From positions 124,001 through 188,000 of the forward strand of contig CALRXU020000004.1 in assembly GCA_943372215.1 (NCBI GenBank): a DNA stretch of 64,000 nt. The letters run 5' to 3'. Below the pieces are notes generated by a model. The model saw nothing but the letters and a program-made list of their open reading frames with translations, did not search any database and was not told the DNA's origin. Position numbers and translations under genes: made by a program. This stretch comes from UBA6183 sp943372215 (GTDB lineage Bacteria > Bacteroidota > Bacteroidia > UKL13-3). This document shows positions 61,060 to 64,000 of the stretch, one piece after another; the stretch's first letter is position 1, and every line of letters begins with the position of its first letter.

Positions 61060-61107
61060 TAAGACTTGTTCCGCTTGCGGGATGCGCGTGAACTGGGATG
61101 TTATGCC
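61060..61107 (-). other. Cassette-boundary (attC-like) half-site 7
   Basis: On the minus strand GGCATAACATCCCAGTTCAC, then GCGCATCCCGCAAGCGGAAC. The GGCATAAC box matches the end box of site 8 (GTTATGCC complement). The other half could not be located with confidence. Confidence 0.4.
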
Positions 61108-61115
61108 TTCGTTGG

Positions 61116-62933
61116 TTACATTTTTTTGAACATTTCTGCTATTTCCAATATTCCCGTTTCATTTTCTTTTAATGCAATGTCGACATAGCACTCTCTTATT
61201 GAGATTGAATTTCCTTTTAGTACTTCTCCGCATATTCGATTGAATATTGTTTTTCCCTGAAATTCATTTTTCCAGTTATCGGAAAGCAGTAGTTTTTCAA
61301 GTCTTATTTGTTCTTCATTGAGCCATTTAGATGTTTTGCTTTTTTCTAGATCAGATGAAAGTTTTTTGAGACTTATTTCAAGTCCATCTGAAATTTCTTT
61401 CTTAACATCTGTAAGTTTCATTGTTTCTATCGATTTTATCTTAGGAACTTTGACGGAATAATTTGCCGCCACATATTCTTTGAAGTTTTTATACAAATTC
61501 AACCCAATCGTTTCTTCTGCTATTCTTTTCATTTGAATTGCGATATTCTCAGGTGTAACGTCTATTCCACTCTTGTCCAAATAAAGGTGAAGAGCAACTT
61601 TATTCAATATTATCTCATTCAAAAAATAATTCTCTATGTGTCGTCTTTTTAAGCAAAAGAGTTTGCCATTGGATTCAAGTTCATCAATTTGTTCTTGCCT
61701 AAGTCCATCTCTGTCCCTTAGCATATACATATCAACACCAAATAGGGAATTTCTAAGTTGTTCTTCAACAGCTTTGAGTGCTCCTAAATTTACCACCGAC
61801 CCAACGGGACTAAATTTGAGCTCAGAATTTGCCTTGATTCCAATTTTGTGATAGGTAAGTCTATCAATACTTGATGTTTCACCTTCTACGAATACTATTT
61901 TTTTTCCTACTGCGAAAAGTCCAAGATTTTCACCAATTAACTGAACCAAATCGTGATGAGAAGTGTCTAATTCACTTAGCCGATGAGCTTGATTATCTCC
62001 AGATTGATTAATGTCTATAAAGAAAACATTGCCTGTTGTATAATATGTAGAAATAAGATCTGCAGAATGTGTCAAAAAAATGAATTGATTTGTGTGTTCA
62101 CCTATAGACTTTAATGCTTCAATTAACTTAAAAGTCAATGTTGGATGTAAATGTAATTCAGGTTCGTCTATTATAAATATTGAATGTCTAATTTCTTTTC
62201 TTGCAACATCAAATAAAATTTTTACGACTTCTTGTTCACCCGAACTAAGGCTTGAAAAGGGCAATATTTGTCCAGAAATATCTTTGTAGCTAAATTCATT
62301 TGGCTTTGCAGGATTAATGTCTTGCAATTCTTTTCTAGGTAAAATATCGGCAAAAACTTCTTTGTATTTTTCGAGTGGTAATGGGAACTTTTTTAAAATG
62401 TCAGCACCAGTTTTTGTTGGATTATCTTGCAATTCTTCTGCTAATTTATTTTTATGTGCTGCAACCTTTTGATGGATATAATTCATAAAATCTCTCCATC
62501 TATCAATAAACGGTGAGTAACCCCAATTCCAAGGAGTATCAGCATCATCAGGGTCAGTTACCTGAAAGCTAATGGGCGTATACTTTATAGTTTCAAGATT
62601 TCTTTTCGAATCAATTTGAACAAGAGAGCCTACATACTGACCTTGTCCGTATTTTCGACTATTGATATATTGAGCGAATTGAGGATTTTGTATTCCCTTT
62701 TTTAATTCAATAGTATCTGCATTGAAATATTTTTCGTCTGCCTCTTCTTTGCGTGTCGCTTCTATCGTTAAATCCATTATTGGCTTCGACTGAATGCTCT
62801 GTACAATCGCGTGTTTTAAACGAGTTTTACCTGATCCATTTGCTCCAGCAATAATGACGACATCACCAAGATTGTCAATCTCAATGTTTCTTATTGGTTT
62901 ATGGTCTGTTAGTTTTAATGATTTTATTCGCAT
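61116..62933 (-). CDS. OLD-like ATPase with TOPRIM-like C-terminal domain
   Basis: The protein has 605 residues from the ATG at 62933; a frame to 62993 adds 20 residues that run into site 8. Walker A is GANGSGKT at residues 30-37, the signature SLSSGEQEVVK near 240 and Walker B with extra acidic residue HSIFIIDEPELHLHPTL near 260-275. The second half begins KIVFVEGETSSIDRL and then VDMYMLRDRDGLRQEQID and CLKRRHIENYFLNEI. This is the same design as the ATPase at 24113, with which it shares KRHIE-Y-L and NxDEPE blocks, so the two are paralogues. A phage-defence role is plausible by family, but unproven. Confidence 0.82.
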   Translation of the reverse strand: MRIKSLKLTDHKPIRNIEIDNLGDVVIIAGANGSGKTRLKHAIVQSIQSKPIMDLTIEATRKEEADEKYFNADTIELKKGIQNPQFAQYINSRKYGQGQYVGSLVQIDSKRNLETIKYTPISFQVTDPDDADTPWNWGYSPFIDRWRDFMNYIHQKVAAHKNKLAEELQDNPTKTGADILKKFPLPLEKYKEVFADILPRKELQDINPAKPNEFSYKDISGQILPFSSLSSGEQEVVKILFDVARKEIRHSIFIIDEPELHLHPTLTFKLIEALKSIGEHTNQFIFLTHSADLISTYYTTGNVFFIDINQSGDNQAHRLSELDTSHHDLVQLIGENLGLFAVGKKIVFVEGETSSIDRLTYHKIGIKANSELKFSPVGSVVNLGALKAVEEQLRNSLFGVDMYMLRDRDGLRQEQIDELESNGKLFCLKRRHIENYFLNEIILNKVALHLYLDKSGIDVTPENIAIQMKRIAEETIGLNLYKNFKEYVAANYSVKVPKIKSIETMKLTDVKKEISDGLEISLKKLSSDLEKSKTSKWLNEEQIRLEKLLLSDNWKNEFQGKTIFNRICGEVLKGNSISIRECYVDIALKENETGILEIAEMFKKM

Positions 62934-62950
62934 AGTCTTTTTTACAATGA

Positions 62951-63085
62951 GGCATAACGTTTTGCAGCTACAAGAAGTTGGCGATTTCACCATAAATGTT
63001 GATGCGGAGACCCAAACTTTGATTAACCACTAATATGTCTAAGGAGAACTGAACCGCCACTTTTGGGTAGGTGCTGTTATATGCC
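62951..63085 (-). other. Cassette-boundary (attC-like) site 8, best example
   Basis: On the minus strand the 5' end GGCATATAACAGCACCTACC and AAAAGTGGCGGTTC face the 3' end AATCGCCAACTTCTTGTAGC, TGCAAAACGTTATGCC. All four boxes are present: R'' (GCATATAAC), L'' (CCTAC....GTGGCG), L' (CGCCAACTTCTTGTAG) and R' (GTTATGCC), with an internal asymmetric spacer of about 60 bases. It starts 6 bases after the 63092 gene's stop and ends 18 bases before the ATPase start, as in true integron cassettes. Confidence 0.7.
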
Positions 63086-63091
63086 GTAATT

Positions 63092-64000
63092 TTATTCAAC
63101 TGTCTCAATAGTTTGTAAGATGTAGTTTGCTCTCTCTTTTTCTACTACCTTTAGCTCTTCAATGATTTCTTGACACACAATTTTGTAATTTATTGTTTTC
63201 ACTGTCACGCCTTGTAAAACGTCACCATTCGCTTCTCCGCTATATTCTTTTTCATCGTCAAGGTTATAAATCCTCCAAGTGCCTTTCTCCACATCAACCT
63301 GTACGAAGTATCCAATGAAAGTCTTTGTTTCTTCTGTTAGTTCTTCTGCTAAGTTTAGAATATCATAAATTTTTTGAGCCTTTACTTTGTCGATAATTGT
63401 TAGATGAACTCTTTCTTGATTTGGGGCAAACCATTTATGTTTTATTTTTATTTCATTGTCAATTAGCTTCTTCACTAGTTTTTTTAAACTACTAATTGTA
63501 TGTCCTTTTACTGTTCTTAATGAATTGATAAAATCTTCTTCAGAAGCAAAATCACCGATTATTTCATCAAACTTAGAAAGTCCAAATTCGATAATTGAAT
63601 TACCAAATAAGTCTATTTGTGCAGTTGAATAAAAATGAAGATTGAATGAGCTGTAGGAGGAAGCAAAAGCTCTCAGCTTATAATTTGGTGGAATAAAAAC
63701 AGCTTTTTTATCCTTATAATTTTTTTGTATTAAGGCCTTTTTAAAGCTATGTTCTAAAATTACTTGATAAAGCTTAACAATATCACCTAAGTTGTCCGCG
63801 TCTATGCTGTAATTGTCATTTGAATCGGATACTGCTAAGTGAACAATAGCGTTGTTCTTTTCAATAGTTTCATTCAATATAAGTTCATCACCTTGTAATT
63901 GTTTTTGAAAAACGAAACCAGGCTCTGGTAAATATTCTTCTGGCAGAAATTCTTCTTTCCAAGTTTCTGCTATAATTGCTTCATTAACTTGATGAAAGAT
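63092..64000 (-). CDS. Unidentified protein, N-terminus beyond the window
   Basis: The frame called from TTG at 63877 is open all the way to the right edge of the window, so the gene is partial; the visible length is about 303 codons. The extra residues read FHQVNEAIIAETWKEEFLPE and LPEPGFVFQKQLQGDELILNE before the called start, a sensible protein sequence. The rest has KLRAFASSYSSFNLHFYSTA and helical parts VKGHTISSLKKLVKKLIDN, then a beta-rich end (FVQVDVEKGTWRIYNLDDE). No family is recognised. It lies next to the ATPase, in the same direction, separated by attC-like site 8. Confidence 0.75.
   Translation of the reverse strand: MFHQVNEAIIAETWKEEFLPEEYLPEPGFVFQKQLQGDELILNETIEKNNAIVHLAVSDSNDNYSIDADNLGDIVKLYQVILEHSFKKALIQKNYKDKKAVFIPPNYKLRAFASSYSSFNLHFYSTAQIDLFGNSIIEFGLSKFDEIIGDFASEEDFINSLRTVKGHTISSLKKLVKKLIDNEIKIKHKWFAPNQERVHLTIIDKVKAQKIYDILNLAEELTEETKTFIGYFVQVDVEKGTWRIYNLDDEKEYSGEANGDVLQGVTVKTINYKIVCQEIIEELKVVEKERANYILQTIETVE

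Larger units (their letters stand above)
60780..61115. other. Repeat-rich intergenic region of the TA promoter
   Basis: No gene. It holds the toxin-antitoxin promoter/operator (60802-60840), two small hairpins (ACCTGTT-C-AACAGGT at 60889-60903 and CAGACC-TGT-GGTCTG at 60922-60936), a 42-bp direct repeat (60944 and 61013) and the 61060-61107 half-site. Confidence 0.7.

Noticed and set aside
1..64000. tRNA, rRNA or other RNA genes
   Set aside because: No cloverleaf with CCA-type ends or rRNA-like conserved sequence was noticed by eye in either strand; a covariance search would be decisive.

Overview
The window is a typical low-GC (roughly 40%) chromosome segment of a member of the phylum Bacteroidota, most likely a Chitinophagales/Sphingobacteriales-type organism. 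Signs of this are a large secreted protein with a type IX secretion sorting domain, several promoters of the Bacteroidota form (T-rich -33 box, 19-base spacer, TAnnTTTG-like -7 box), many signal-peptide and lipoprotein genes, weak Shine-Dalgarno sites, and fusions common in this phylum. No rRNA, tRNA or CRISPR was found.

Layout. 1-6.9 kb: core genes (queA, csaA, an orphan HsdR-N nuclease domain, holA) and an amino-acid permease convergent with an FAD oxidoreductase. 7.2-12.4 kb: an Omp85-type barrel, a VTT membrane protein, a VOC protein, and two adjacent ORFs that together reproduce a VioB-like protein (violacein/rebeccamycin chromopyrrolate-type synthase). 12.7-17.8 kb: acetyltransferases, a methyltransferase, an HxlR regulator and a divergent DJ-1/hydrolase fusion. 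18.1-19.0 kb: a heme-binding-like protein sharing an upstream DNA element with the VioB-like pair. 20.4-25.6 kb: accessory genes interleaved with a REP-associated tyrosine transposase (RAYT) and several short non-autonomous derivatives of it, two of which supply the C-termini and stop codons of neighbouring genes. 26-34.6 kb: a long minus-strand run holding an ECF sigma/anti-sigma/CpxP-like set, then a PqqD-like protein, an ATP-grasp ligase, a fold-III PLP decarboxylase, a urea transporter-M23 peptidase fusion, an outer-membrane TPR/barrel protein and a TPR protein. This looks like a small-molecule or peptide-tailoring and export cluster that I cannot name. 34.8-42.3 kb: sucC, then glycosyltransferases, a LolD-like ATPase and RecQ. 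42.3-49.8 kb: surface proteins, including a tandemly duplicated lipoprotein and the T9SS cargo. 49.8-52.5 kb: purA, a Fur-family regulator and a DUF1877 gene.

52.5-64 kb is the most unusual region. About ten genes lie on the minus strand (two secreted hydrolases, a LysE exporter, lipoprotein and membrane hypotheticals, a RelE/XRE toxin-antitoxin pair, an OLD-like ATPase and others). They are separated by imperfect palindromes of 45-270 bp that share boxes and have the architecture of integron attC sites. Most following start codons lie 10-30 bases after the site, and stop codons fall in or next to it. This looks like a gene-cassette array without a visible integrase, and together with the RAYT-derived elements it is the part of the window most worth a second look.
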